Shown here: in pieces, positions 46,157-59,255 of the stretch
Layout: each line of letters starts with the position of its first letter
How positions within the stretch are numbered: position 1 is the stretch's first letter
Assembly (NCBI GenBank): GCA_001642005.1
Contig: LWCA01000031.1
Location: 1-64,000 of the forward strand
Direction of reading: 5' to 3'
Origin: Intoshia linei
Taxonomy: Eukaryota > Orthonectida > Rhopaluridae
Length of the DNA stretch: 64,000 bases
The notes under the pieces: model-generated
Seen by the model: the letters and a program-made list of their open reading frames with translations, nothing else
Databases searched by the model: none
What the model was told of the DNA's origin: nothing
Program-made: the position numbers and the translations under genes

Positions 46157-46830
46157 TTCTAAACTATTTATATTTTAAAATATAGTTTCAATGAAAGTTT
46201 CATGTCAATTTTATATTTATTGCGATTTTATTTGAAAAATTGAGCGTCCATAACTTATGGATTTACTTACTTATATATACTTGATTTATAAATAAGGGAT
46301 TATTAAAAAAATTAAAAAAAAAAATCCATTGAGATGAATATATCATTTATAAAATAATATCTTATATCGATTCGAAAATATCCAGGTAATTTTTAATAAA
46401 TCGAAAAATTTTTTTAGAGGCCGCTGACTAACCGACACTGTTGAAAAGGGTCAAATTGAATTTAGGAATCTTACTTTTAAACTATCGATACATAAATTAT
46501 TTTCAGATTCCCAATATGAACATAATTAAATTTACATATTTTTCAACTCTTACGTGATACATTTTCAAACTGATGTTCACTTAAAAATAACTAACTAGCT
46601 ACTGTAATTAACGTAACTATCATAATTTTAACATTTTTGCTCAATTCGGGACCTGGTAAGTCACAAAAATTTCTGTAGTAACATACTAAAGATGTATAAT
46701 GTACCGTATATTATGTACGCAGAAATAAATAATAACTTTATTGTAAACTATGACAAATACATATCAAATATTTCATCGCAAGTAAATGACCGTCAATTAC
46801 GGAGATTATGTGGTATTTATTGTATTTATT

Positions 46831-49800
46831 ATGAATGAAACATTAAAAAAAATACACAGTGAGACTTTAACAAGAAAAAACTACTTTGTTTCTACAATAT
46901 ATTTAAAATTATTTCATTAATTTCTAACTTTCTATATTGATGATTTAATTTTTCTGATATTAATATAATATTTTAAGACTGACGATGATTTGTTATTTGA
47001 AGATGATGTACAACGTAATCGATATTCTGTTAAGGCTTGGCTAAATTATGTGGAACATAAAAAAGACACTGAATCTCATATTGTAAATTTACTATTTGAA
47101 CGTGCATTGAAGAATTTGCCTGGCAGGTTTTATTTTTATAAAAAAATGTTAAACAATACGGTGGCCACTTCACCAATGGCCTTACAAGAGTGGTAAGAGT
47201 TTGATGGATGTTATAATCAGTTTTTTAATTACGCGTGAATTTTCATATTTCCTAATTTCCCCTCCTTTCTCGGGGATATTTCGACGGTGGGTTAGAAATA
47301 CCAGTATATTATGATAAAAATTTAATTTAGCTATAAACTCTGGCACCATTACACCTTGGAACGCCAAACTCAAACAAAAAGATTGTGTTGTACAGACAGA
47401 CAAATTGATGCACTTTTCAATGTATATGATCGCTGTTTTGTTTATATGAATAAGGTAATTTACAATACATTTTTATTTTATGTTATTTTCCACTAATTCA
47501 GCCACAATGCTACTTTTTTTATTGATACTACGGCCGCACAAAATTTACTGAGACATTGAGAAAGTTTACTCTGGACCTAAATTTTAGGTCTAATAAAATA
47601 GTTTTCTTTAAATTTTAATATCAGCAAGTTTTAATTCATAATTTTCAATTAAAATTAATCCTTAATTCACTCATATGAATTAACACCACATTTGTCATAT
47701 ATCTGAATCGGAATAAATAGCAATAGTAGGATGAATGCAGTGCTTCTCATGGGGTTAACCAGTCACCCAAGGGGTGAATACGAAAATTTAGATGATTGTA
47801 GGCGTATCTGCAATTTTGAACATATTTAATTAAATCATCCAATTTAATATAATCTTATGAGAAAAAACCAAAATTTTACTAATTCTTAAGGAAGAAATCT
47901 TTTTTTACGAATATTTTTTTTAAAAATCAATTTTTACCAAATTTTTAGATCAATAATATTGTTCTGACGGATTCCATAAGAAAAAACCTGATTTTAAAAA
48001 AATTTGAAAAATCTCCTTTTACTAATATTTTATTTGAAAAGACATTAATCATTAATATTTCGTTAAATAATTAATAATAATTGGACAACAGAAAAAAGTT
48101 CCATTAAAAACCGATTTGTTGATACATTAGAGTGGAAGACATAAAAAAATATGTAAATATTAATAATGACATAAAAAAGATATCAGTGACTTCCATGATT
48201 TTGTGTGCCCTTCGCTAACATTTGAGAAACTGGGGCAAAGTCAAGAATGTAATTTTTTGTATTAAAATATTTCATATAGACCTTGAATAAAGTCTCATTT
48301 TAACTTTTCAATTTGAAGTAAAATTATATATTGCATTATGATCAGATGTATTGCCCACGGCCGCACGTTGTACACCCCTGATCTGTAGTTATCAAATTGT
48401 GATTATTTCAATTGGCCATTTAGCGGCGAACGATATATAAAAATGATTATTAGAATTTATAATATCCAAATTCATGCAATTTAAAGTGCTATAATCAGGA
48501 CCTTGAAGAGCCAGAAGTAGGTCCATGTAAATTTTTTTTAAAAATGGGACCTCTGTATATTGCTTAATCGATAGTTCATTATCTAAAAATTAAAATTAAC
48601 CCTTCGAAATCGCATTGGTTATCGACATTTCTGCATATTTAAGAAATCTTTTAACATTACACATTAATAAATTAAAAAAGTAGGCCCTCATGATTGTAGA
48701 CTCGCTCATATGGCCCCAGCCCCCCACGGGCCTGTTTTATAATTTAACCTTCTATAAAGTCGAAATATACCACTTAATAGATTATTTTAGATGCCTAGAT
48801 TATGGCTTGAGTATTGCCAATGTTTGGTAAGAAATAACCGAATAACACGAAGCCGACATGCTTTTGATCGAGCTCTAAAAGCACTGCCAATTACACAACA
48901 TTCTCGAATTTGGAAAGAATATATTACATTTATAAATTTACACGGAAAAAGTATCAGTAAAATGGCAATACGTGTTTATAACCGCTATTTGCAACTGGAA
49001 CCTGAAAATATTGAAAAATATTACGATTTTTTAATAGATTGTGAGTTTTACGAGGAAGCAGCTCAAGTTTTGATAAGAATTATAAATGATGAACATTTTT
49101 GTTCAAAAAATTCAAAAACGAAATTCCAATTATGGAATGAATTATGTCAGATAATTTCGAAATACCCTGAAAAAATGGTGTCGATTGATGTTGATGCAAT
49201 TATGAGGTATGGAATCTCAAAATATACGGACCAAATTGGTTTATTATGGAATTCTCTAGCAAATTATTATATTAGAGGCGGAAATTTTCAAAAAGCGAGA
49301 GATATTTACCATGAAGCGATTGAAACTGTAAAAACGTCAAGAGATTTCAGTCAAGTCTTTGACACATTCGTAAATTTTGAAGAACAATTGGTTTCAACTA
49401 AAATGAACAAAAAAGTTGAAAATGTAAGTATTGATGACGAGGATTATGAAATTGAACTGGAAATTTTATTAGGCAGGTTAGAATCTCTTATAGAGGACCG
49501 ACCGTTATTGTTGAATAGTGTGTTATTAAGGCAAAACCCGCACAATGTAGTGGAATGGCAAAATCGAGCACGAATTTTTGAATCTGAACCAGAAAAAGTA
49601 ATATATACCTATGAACAAGCAATAAAAATTGTGGATATTCGCCAATCTATTGGTAGTATGCAACAGTTGTGGATTGATTATGCCATTTTTTATCACAAAA
49701 AAGGAGATTCAAATAATTGTAATTATATTTTTGAAAGAGCTATTATGCAGAAATTTAGAAAAGTGGATGATTTAGCTTCAGTGTGGTGTGAATGGGTTGA

Positions 49801-51082
49801 ATTGTTGTTAAAAAACGACAATCATAGAAAAGCTTTATCGTTACTTCAAAGAGCAATTACTCCCGGTTCAGTTAAAGGAGCGTATCATGACGAAGGCGTT
49901 GAAGTTCAAAACAGAGTTTACAAGTCACTTCGATTATGGTTACTTTATGCAGATTGCGAGGAGATGTATGGAACTATTCATACGGTCAAGGCAGTGTACT
50001 ACAGAATAATGGATCTGAGAATAGCTAATCCACAGACAATTATTAATTTTGCTCAACTTCTTGAAAGTCACTATTATTTTGAAGAATCATTTAAATGCTA
50101 CGAACGAGGTATCGCAATATTTAAATGGCCAAATGTTTGTGTAATCTGGTCATTTTATATTAAAAAATTTATTTTACGCTATGGTGGCAGTAAACTTGAA
50201 AGGTTGCGAGATCTTTTTGAACAATGCCTCGAATCTTGCCCCGTTAAATACAATTTCGAGTTTTACGTTTTATATGCCTTTGTTGAAGAAAAGTATGGTA
50301 TTAGGTACCACGCACCTGAAATCTATGAAAGAGCTCTCGAAAGTGTTCCAATGGAACACAAATACCAAATTTCCATTCTTTATTTGAACTATATGCGCAA
50401 AGTTTATTCCATTACTAATACTCGCAAAATTTTTCAAAAATCCATTGAAATAATAAACGATGATGGCGCAAGGAAGCTTTGCCAATGTTATGCGGAAATG
50501 GAAGCTCAATTGGGGGAAATTGACCGAAGTCGGACGTTGTATGTTCACTGTGCTCAAATGTGCGATCCTCGAATTTATGAAAATTTTTGGTCTGCCTGGA
50601 AGAAATTTGAACTCAAATATGGAAATGAAGATACTATGCGTGAAATGCTCCGTGTCAAACGTTCTGTAATGGCATATTATCAAAATGAAGTAATTTTTTG
50701 TCAAATATGTGTATAATATTTAGATTAATGCAAAATTGGTTCAAGCGAAAATATCAAAAAAAAATGAAAATTCACTCGATGACATGTCTGCATTAGACCA
50801 AGAAAGTCAAATTAAAAATTTAAGCAACCAACCAATCAAAGATATTATTATACCTTCCAATGAGTAATTCTTTTTATGTTTTATGTGTATAATAATTTGT
50901 ATTCAGAATTGAAAATGCTCCAGATGAATATGAAATTGATGTTGATATGAGCGATTCTGACAAGGAAATTGAAAAGGATATAGGTTTATCTTTATATATT
51001 TGCCATTTAGAATACATGTTTAGTCGATACCACACCCATGTCTGTACCATCTGAAGTTTTTGGCAGTTTAAAGCTCAATTAA
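46831..51082 (+). CDS. XAB2: XAB2/SYF1 pre-mRNA splicing factor
   Basis: HAT-repeat scaffold of the Prp19-associated/intron-binding complex in the spliceosome, also linked to transcription-coupled repair in animals. Exons: 46831-46887 (tentative first), 46978-47192, 47331-47454, 48791-50689, 50724-50863, 50907-50983, 51024-51082; introns 90, 138, 1336, 34, 43 and 40 nt; 856 aa, close to the usual 855. Diagnostic blocks are LLFEDDVQRNRYSVKAWLNY, MPRLWLEYCQCLVRNNRITR, LKALPITQHSRIWKEY, RPLLLNSVLLRQNPHNVVEW, DDLASVWCEWVELL, RGIAIFKWPNVCVIWSFY and the C-terminal VPSEVFGSLK found through the last 40-nt intron. The first exon rests only on frame and length. The 1336-nt intron carries hAT debris. 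Confidence 0.94.
47738..48232. mobile_element. Probable hAT element in XAB2 intron
   Basis: CAGTGCTTCTCATGGGGTTA at the left; GCTAACATTTGAGAAACTG at the right reads inward as CAGTTTCTCAAATG. The interior has ACCAAAATTTTACTAATTC-type tandem units. No 8-bp duplication seen. Confidence 0.5.
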
Positions 51083-51193
51083 TTTAAATATGTATATATT
51101 TTATTAAATGTAACTTTTTATCTAAATTTAAATATTCCTTTATTTGCTTTGGAAAAAATTTATTTTAAAATTTTGACAAGATAAAATTATTAG

Positions 51194-51455
51194 TTATTCC
51201 GTTAACAGGTAGTAAATGAACCCTAAAAATTAGAAATTTAAATTTTAAATTAAGTATACCTGCTATAGGTGTACAAAAGGCACATAGCAGTATTGTAATT
51301 AATAGTCTTTTCGAATTATTACTATGATTTTGAACTATTACAGTTGTATCTTGTGGAGGTTGATTAACTATTACGTGTTGTGTTGTTCCTTGTTCATGTT
51401 GAAATTCTGAGCTTCGGTATTGTGGAGGTGGTTGGTTTTGAATAGTGGTCTTCAT
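51194..51455 (-). CDS. Small PPxY-containing tail-anchored membrane protein, 74 aa
   Basis: Exons 51455-51260 and 51222-51194 join across a 37-nt intron (phase 1). The N-terminal half is Gln/Pro-rich with QPPPQYR, a PPxY site of the kind bound by WW-domain (Nedd4-type) ligases, and two NQPP/NHSN stretches. The C-terminus is one hydrophobic helix, RLLITILLCAFCTPIAG then FIYYLLTE and stop. I do not recognise the family; the layout loosely recalls PPxY adaptor proteins, but no LITAF zinc domain is present. The ATG at 51455 is chosen over an upstream TTG. Convergent with XAB2, with 111 bp between stop codons. Confidence 0.6.
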
Positions 51456-51604
51456 TGCAATACTACCAAACAATGTTTTAATTTATTGTTAATTAAGTAA
51501 CTTTATTAAAATTTGATGTAAATATACTTTTTAAAATATTATGTAAACAAATTCATGATAATGTGCGTTACTCATATTTTAAAATATATTTCGGTGGCGT
51601 AACG

Positions 51605-51896
51605 CAGTGATTCTTAACATTTAACTATAAATTATTCTAATAACTTTTATTTTATTTTAATACATTTTAAACGATTAATTCTAACCTTTTAACCGCAGCG
51701 TCATAAAAATATTTTACCGCTCATTATTATAATTTTTTGTTATACATATACAAAATAAAAATTCAATTCAAAATTCAATGGCAGCTTTTACAGGTGAATC
51801 AAAAAATGTGTAATAATTTTATTTGAGTGGGTCGCGATACATTTTATAGTAAATTAAATAGTAGGTCCACTGTAAAAAAATTGTGGGAACCCCTTG
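51605..51896. mobile_element. Probable short hAT element
   Basis: CAGTGATTCTTAACATTTAA at the left and TTGTGGGAACCCCTTG at the right (inward CAAGGGGTTCCCAC). Target duplication unclear. Confidence 0.5.
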
Positions 51897-52146
51897 CGTA
51901 TATAACAATTAGGGAATTTTTTTGTCAATAAAATCAATTTTTTCAACGTAGAATATGAGAAAATGCATTTTACATGTTAAATATATTTAGTCAGTTGTAG
52001 ACATTATTTAAATGTCAATAAATGAATTTACACGAATGTATATATCGTATAGAATTTGTAAAACTGTGAAATGTACACATTATATGGGCAAGTTGTAGAA
52101 TGTATACATGTAGTATATATCTTTACTTATACATTATATAATTGTA

Positions 52147-52560
52147 CTAGGTTGACTGTAATGTACTACGTACAAACAGGATTTAGCTCTGCCGAGGAAA
52201 CATTTTTATTACACCAAAAAAATAAATTAACATTGAAAATCTAAATTAAAAATCCTAATATTCAATATTATGAATTCTTTAAAGGAGTGGTTCCCAAAAT
52301 TTTTTCAGGTGGAACCATCATATCACATTACTTTTTACTTTAAAGTGAATTATTCCATCTTAATTTTTTTTGTTAACATTTGCGTAAAGAATTTTAAAAA
52401 CAATTGTTATCCCATTTTTTGAATTTATTAGACAGAATGTGTGTAATACACAATATTTAATATACTTTAACAAATATTAACAAACTAAATTGTAAAATTT
52501 CAATATAAAAATTATATTTTAGGCAATAGATTTATGCAAATAGAACATTATAACTCTAAC
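52147..52560 (-). mobile_element. Helitron-like element with 3' terminus (copy 9)
   Basis: Minus strand ends CCTCGGCAGAGCTAAATC, hairpin, ATTACAGTCAACCTAG then T at 52147. The body aligns with 36870-37275 (TAAAGAATTCATAATATTG through CTTTACGCAAATGTTAACAA). Confidence 0.7.
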
Positions 52561-52782
52561 ACTGCGATATTTTTGTTTTTAATGTTTCGTCGTATAAAGT
52601 ATTCTAATTTGCACTGAAATTGAATTATTTGGATTTTTTATGTCAAGATGAAAAAATAAAAAATTTTTATCATTTCGACGATTTGAGACATTTTTGTAAC
52701 GTCACATCAATGTTTATTTTTGATTCTGATCAATTGGTAAAAGTTTTATTGTGTATTTATGATGAAATTAAACATATTACAT

Positions 52783-53808
52783 CAGTGGTTCCCAACTTTA
52801 TTAAGTTCACTCTTCCTTTACAATATATTTTTTTACTTTATTGAGTTATAAATTAGATTATTATTTGTCATCATCCATTATATGCAAAATGAACAATGTT
52901 CATTGAACTTAAAGAAAATTATAATTATAATGAAACAAATTACTCAACCTTGTTAAATAAAGAAACTTTTAATTTAGACCGTGAAAGGTTTAGGAGAAAT
53001 GGGGGTCCGTGGAATTTTAAGTTTTAAACTTATTTTTATATTTATATTTAGTAGTTGGATATGATGGGATATACACAAATCGAAAATTTGACCACACGCA
53101 GTCTAAATATCTTAAATAAATGAACGTAAATAATCAACAAAAATAAACACATTTAATATTAAGTGCTATATTTTGTGTAAAATTAAAAAAGGGTTTCCAA
53201 ATAAAAAATCTTTCATTAATTAATAAAAGGGTGCGCGAACGCTACCCAACCATAACAAATTTTTTGCTCAACAAAGCTAATGCAATGTTACGGATGCCTT
53301 TAAAATTGTAAGCAATATAATAACGACATCTGGCCCGAGAGCTATATGATCATCTCGGATACTGCAGTCGTAAATTAACTATACAGTAATATCATTCTCT
53401 TAAATGGAAAATATTTTGAAAAAATTAAATTTCAATGCATAATATATTCAAATTTAAATTTTACCATATTAAAGGAATGAGTTTAAATAAATTTTTAAAT
53501 AAACCAATAATATTTATATAGTGGAATATGTTATTAAAAAAAATTTTTAATTTATTTTTATTAGTTGATTTTACCTGTTAATTCATTATAAAGTAATTTT
53601 TTTTTATGTTAATTACTTTGACAAATTTTTTTTATATTTTTTGATTTAATCGCAATTTTTAAATCAGATAAATTAAAATGTATGAATTAATAATGCAGTG
53701 TTGTATACTATAACTTGGTAGTGTATCTTACATGTATTCAACTACATTTAAACCGTACAATGTACATTTTTTGTGTGGGTCTGTCATCAAAAAATCTAAG
53801 AAACACTG
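52783..53808. mobile_element. Possible hAT element bounded by CAGTGGTTCCCAAC and AAGAAACACTG
   Basis: Ends are typical of hAT but about 1 kb apart and without a matching 8-bp duplication, so they may belong to two elements. A family C element lies inside. Confidence 0.35.
53222..53390 (+). repeat. Family C ~160-bp element, copy 3
   Basis: GGGTGCGCGAACGCTACCCA ... CATCTGGCCCGAGAGCTATA ... TGCAGTCGTAAATTAACTA. Near-identical ordering to the 34800 copy. Confidence 0.8.
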
Positions 53809-54054
53809 GTTTAAACGTTTGAAATAATTAATATAAATATCCAAAATTATTCCCGAAATCATCCCCTTATCTCAAAAAGGTTTCCACCTCAGTTGGATAC
53901 TTACATACAGAAAGACTATCTTTAGGATAGAAAAAAATAATTTTAAAAATGGTTCGATTAAATTTATCGCATTTACATTTGTTAATAAATTATTTAAATT
54001 CAGTTAAGAGTGCATTATCGTGGATTCAATCGTATAATGTTATGTACTCGGTGC

Positions 54055-54492
54055 CAGTGGCAGATCTAGGATTTGGGGCTAAATGCATATAATGTATTTA
54101 AATTTGAATTTTTATATTATGTTTATTAAATATTTCTATTTATAATAATAATTTATATTTTTTTCTAGTTTTCATTTTACTAAATTTTTCAATGTTGAAC
54201 ATTCAACTGTTGTGTTGTTTAACTGCATCAAAATCGACATTTTTGGCAAATTCTCTTGTGATTATGATCAACGTTAGGTCCTTAACGATAATTTAACTTA
54301 AACTGATGCTATTAGCATAAAAAATAATACATAGATTAATGATAAATGATGATTATATACATAATACGTAAACGATGGGTTCAATAAAAATTATTTAATT
54401 TGTCACAATATCAATACACAAATTAAAACATTTTATAGGTAAATTTTCAAACCAGGGGCGGCCGCCCCTGCACCCACCTAGATCCGCTACTG
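54055..54492. mobile_element. hAT MITE with 8-bp duplication
   Basis: CAGTGGCAGATCTAGGATTT at the left and CACCTAGATCCGCTACTG at the right. Flanks ctcggtgc and ctccgtgc match at 7 of 8. The right arm retains a GC-rich GGGGCGGCCGCCCC palindrome. Confidence 0.85.
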
Positions 54493-55825
54493 CTCCGTGC
54501 ATCTGAGGTAGTTTATTATTAATTTATAGAACCACTGATAAATTATTAGTATTATTAATATATTTTTTTAGCCATCAAGATATTTCATTTATACATTAGG
54601 AAACAATTTAATATTTGGTTCGTTTCTAATATTAACTTTTTTGTTGGATTAGCAATTGCATAGTTAAATATTTGTTTAAAGTATATAAATGCAAATCTTT
54701 AAAAATTGGTTTATAACAACGGTATATATAATTTGATGATTTTATAAAGATAAAAATAGGTAGTTCTGTTATTGCTTTTTTCTTCGATATTTCTTGGAAT
54801 AATTTATTCGATAATACACTATGCGAATTATTTGTATTTGATTTATTTTTATAAGCAAATTTTAATATTTATAAAATAAACAACCTTGCAATTTTAGAAA
54901 AACTCTAGTTCCCATTAAATGGAAAGTTCTTTCTCTAAAAATGCCAGCATTCCAATGTGGATTTACAGGCTCATTCGTGTACTATGAAAATTTTGTAATA
55001 CGTTCAATATATTCACTACAATAAAAATTAATGCAGTAGACGCCAAACAATATTTTGGTGAATCAAACAAATTATTTGCAGTTTTTTATGTAATGTGACA
55101 GTAGATTATTAAAAATTTTTCGCGAACCGATATTTCGCAAACGCTGCATTACTACAACAGATCAAACTGCATAAATCGAATAAATAAATAATTAATTTAG
55201 TATAACAAAAACGAATGTAATAACACAGAAAACCCAATTATAATTGATGGAGTAAAGTAATTTCATTTTTAATTTTAGATAGTTATATGACTGTTGAAAA
55301 ATAAGATCAAATAAAAAATCTAACTTTCCAGTGAGTATAAATGTTAATTCCCTATTAATCAATTCGATATTTTGACCAAAATAAAACTTTAATATATAAA
55401 TTAATTAATTTTTCAAAAAAATACATTTATTTTTCTTATCTGAAACTTTTTGATTAGTATCCTACTAAATACATGTATGCAAAATATAAATATTAAAAAT
55501 TGTTAACCAATAAAATAAAAGAAAATACAAATGTATCAATCAAAATAAAATTCAAATAATGTTTCAACATAGATATGCCTGTTTTAAAATTTTGCCAAAT
55601 GGCGCAATTTATTTTTATCTAATTTATAAAAAGTTTATTTGAAAAATAAATTTGTAGCCACTTGCAAATTGCAAGTATTATACTGATTATAATTATAATC
55701 AAATCAAAAAAATGAAAATTTTGTAAATTTAACCCGCGTTATTTACAACATTTATTTGTTTTTTATTTTTTATTTACGTGTTAATAACCTTGAGATGCAA
55801 CATGCCAGGTTACCGTGTTAATTAG
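54493..55825. other. Intergenic, no gene seen
   Basis: AT-rich; short open frames only (for example a 27-codon ATG frame near 54941). No repeat family of this window is recognisable here. Confidence 0.35.
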
Positions 55826-56347
55826 TTCACATTAATTTTTGGCGCTATTTTTTCATGCACAGGTAATATTTCTGATTTTATTCAAATCCTTTTTATTGAT
55901 TTCACGCAAAAATTCGATTCTACTTTATATTGACAATGTTAAATGTTAATAATCGTTGGATTTATAGAGATTTTTATCAAATATTGATTTAGTGGCATAC
56001 ATTCAACTATTAAGAAGATTTTGATTATAATTTTATTACTCTTAATATAATCTTTCAGTTTACAACATACATGTATTTATATACTAAATGAAATTTTTGA
56101 AAGCATCATAAATCCTGAGTCTAAAATTAATTTTTTATATTTTAGAGGGTTATATGAAAATGGAGAATATGCTAAATATTGTTTAGGTCCTTATTTCAAT
56201 TTTAATTTTATCAAGGTAAATGAATAATTTAAAATTAAATCTTAAATATTTTAATAATACATTTTAGTTTATTGTATAGTTTAGAATATTAGCAGTGAAA
56301 TGAATGATTATTGGTACAGCTATAAAATAATTAATGAGCGGTATTGG
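55826..56347 (+). CDS. Candidate small spliced gene, unassigned
   Basis: Three pieces join in frame through GT-AG sites: 55826-55862 (contains ATG at 55855), 56146-56215 and about 56289-56347. They read MHRGLYENGEYAKYCLGPYF then NFNFIK, joined to NISSEMNDYWYSYKIINERY then W and stop. The first piece also has an upstream acceptor, so the gene could start earlier. There is no homolog I can name, and short chains of this kind can arise by chance in AT-rich DNA. Confidence 0.22.
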
Positions 56348-56749
56348 TAAACTTTAACATCATATATCATTTATTCTAAAAAGTGGGAATGGGCCTAGGG
56401 TTCTTTTATAATATAACTAAATTTGAAAAAAAGTTTCAAATATTTATTTACAAATCTGAAGTGTTTGATATATTTTAAATTATTTTATTTTGTACTTTTT
56501 TAAATTAAAGAATAATTACAATATTTAAAAAATTTTCAAAACCGCACAAAATCGTAATGCAACTTGCACTCAAAGACAGGACCGTGTAGAGGGATAGAGC
56601 CATATGGCCCGGTTTACAATGATGAGGGGCCGAATATTTTAATTTATTAATAAGTAATTTGGAAAATTTCTTAATTATGTCAAAATTAATATGACCAATG
56701 CGATTTACAACTGTTATTTTCAATTTTTAGGCAATAAAAGATCGATTAA

Positions 56750-56880
56750 ACCAGTTATTCCGATTGAGGTCTCTGGACCCCTTGGTGACCCAAAACTATA
56801 TGCTTGGGGTCCGTGAGATTCAAATGAAATGTAAAAAAAATTTATTCAAATTTTGTTTATTTAAATTTAAATAAATAGTA
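56750..56880 (+). repeat. Fragment of hAT family E
   Basis: AGGTCTCTGGACCCCTTGGT, ACTATATGCTTGGGGTCCGT and ATTCAAATGAAATG match the left part of the 44898 element. Confidence 0.6.
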
Positions 56881-57348
56881 TTTTTAAAGGACGACAATTT
56901 GGTATACATTTGCTGTTTGTACATTCAATAATGCAAATATGAATCAATATGAGTATTTCCTAAATACTTTAAATATTTACAAGTCATTCGATATAACTAG
57001 GTAATTTATTAAAATGTACCAATACATTTATTTATAGAAAATTAAAAGATGGAAACATTGAATTTTCATGCAAAAAATCTTACACAGTAATAAATTATTA
57101 TTACTAATAATAATGTTAGTACATTTTTTTATGTTATTAAATCGAGCAATACATTAGCTGTGATTATAATATTATTTCGAAATGGCAAGTTTCGATTATT
57201 TTAAGGTTTTAGAATGCTTTCTGTAAATGTCCCAAACTTTTTTCTAGCAGTGTAGTACTAACTTAGTCCATATCAGAGGTATCCATCCTCTTGTACTAAC
57301 GAAACGATAAAATATCATTATTACTATCACATTTATTGTAATGTAAAC

Positions 57349-57842
57349 TAGGAGTGCCCAAACTTTTTTTGATGCGATCGACTTCTTTTTCAATGAGTGG
57401 CGATTGACTAATACATTGACTCGAAAAAGTTTTTGATAACTACCTATGTTAAAAATTAAACTAAATTATAATTAATAATAAAAAATATGGTATGATCCTA
57501 GAAAACTTAAAAATTAAAATTCGGAATAATTTTAAGAACTTTCGCTGTATATTTGAAAATTATTGGCAAAACCTAGTATAAGAAATAGTGAACTAATCCA
57601 AATGTTATAATTTAGTGTAGCAAGCATATCATTTAATAATATTGATACACAAGGGTTAATAAGTAAAATTCCCATTCCACATATAATAAACTACTTTTTA
57701 AAAATATATAAATACAATTAAATTTTATAAATATTAAGATAAATTATTTTAAAATAGAGATCATTTTAATGACAAGTATTATTAAAATAAAAAATTAATT
57801 CCAATTTTTTATATTTGGCGATCGACAGGTTGGACATCTCTA
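57349..57842. mobile_element. hAT-like element with TAGGAGTGCCCAAACT ends
   Basis: Left TAGGAGTGCCCAAACTTTTT, with GCGATCGAC just inside; right GCGATCGACAGGTTGGACAT then CTCTA. The flanks are atgtaaac and gggtaaat (5 of 8), a weak duplication. Confidence 0.65.
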
Positions 57843-57889
57843 GGGTAAATTATACATTTTTACAAATTAAAAATTATTTAAAAATTGAC

Positions 57890-58030
57890 CAAGAATATGT
57901 TTTTTAGGATTCTTTTCATTTAATAAAAGAGTAGAAAAGGTTTTTGACCTTGAAGAATTCATATTCTGAGAATGATTTTTGCAATAAAGACTTTATTGTT
58001 GAGTTTTGAAATGGTCCTGAAATATGGGTC
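57890..58030 (+). repeat. Family A fragment
   Basis: TAGGATTCTTTTCATTTAAT, GGTTTTTGACCTTGAAGAAT and GCAATAAAGACTTT follow one module of family A. Confidence 0.55.
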
Positions 58031-58507
58031 TTATGGTTAAAAAGTTGGAAATACCTCATCTAAATTATTTATTACACAAATTAACATAAATTAAACGTAA
58101 ATTAAATTGTAGACTACACAAATAGAAGAAATATTTAACCCACATACAACAAATCTATATTGTAAAACAAGGGTAAATTTATTTATATATACAGAGCGAT
58201 TACATCATGAAATTTTGGAAAATTATACCAAATTCCAAATATATGTATTTAAATAGATTTATACACAAACTAAGTCAGTGTAGTTTCATAGAATCTATTT
58301 TTGTGTGTATAGTTGGATGAGTCAGGTACCATCTAAATATGTACCTGGGATATACATTAGGGTGTTACCAAAATCACAAAAATAAAAATTTGCCCAATTA
58401 AGAAAAAGGTTAATTATTTTAAGTAAAACTAATTTTTAATTTATTAACTGATTTAAATACGATAATGAATAAGAATATTTTATGGCAAATTTGGCATTTT
58501 GCATATA

Positions 58508-59255
58508 TAGTGGTTTCTGTTTAATATGAATACTGTATAATATGAATTTCATGAAAATAAGTTATATTTGTATAGTATTTATGTGAAAAAGTTTTTAATA
58601 TGAATTTCATTCAATATGAAGTGTGAATATGAATTTGAAGAGAAAAAGATTTTTCGATAAATGATAAAATAAAATTGATTAAACTGTTTGACGAATATTC
58701 AAATCGATCTCAAAAATATTTAGCCACCAAACACTCAATTTCAGTAGGTTTGATAAATAAGTCGTTAAAAAATTGTGAACAAATCCTTAATTGTAATAAT
58801 TTAAATTTGAATCAGATGAAACAGCCTTGCCTAAGGAAATCTATGAAAATTGAATCAGTGGTTTCAACGTCAACGGACATTAAATATAAGTATAAATGGC
58901 AATATATTGAAAGAAATAACGCTGGAAATTGCCAGTCTTTTGAATTTGAACGATTTTAAGCCTCTACTGGTTGTTTTAATTCTTTTTTAACCAGAGATTC
59001 TATTAAATCAAAAAAATTGTAGGAGAATCAAAATTAGTCAGAGAGTCTAAAATATAATAATGGAAAGAATTATTTTCTGAAACTGTAGAAAAATATAGAA
59101 ATGATAACATATTTAACTGTGATGAAACCAGATCTTATAAAAGATTACTCCAGATCCAGATATATTAGAAACTATTTTCCATTGGAAAAATAAATACTTA
59201 TACATTTCTGTTAATATTCACTTGATTCTTAATTCATATTGTACAGAAACCACTG
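58508..59255 (+). mobile_element. pogo/Tigger-type DNA transposon remnant with TA target duplication
   Basis: Terminal repeats read AGTGGTTTCTGTTTAATATG at the left and, reversed, CAGTGGTTTCTGTACAATAT at the right, each next to TA. Inside, 58675-58959 encodes a helix-turn-helix stretch (IKLFDEYSNRSQKYLATKHS then ISVGLINKSLKN) like the pogo/CENP-B N-terminus. About 59100-59150 encodes NDNIFNCDETR, the first catalytic Asp block. The interior is deleted and frameshifted. The empty site is visible in hAT family G at about 23262-23275. Confidence 0.87.

Noticed and set aside
52620-52844. 74-codon open frame as a gene
   Set aside because: It falls in repeat text shared with 21600-21660 and runs into a hAT end (CAGTGGTTCCCAAC).
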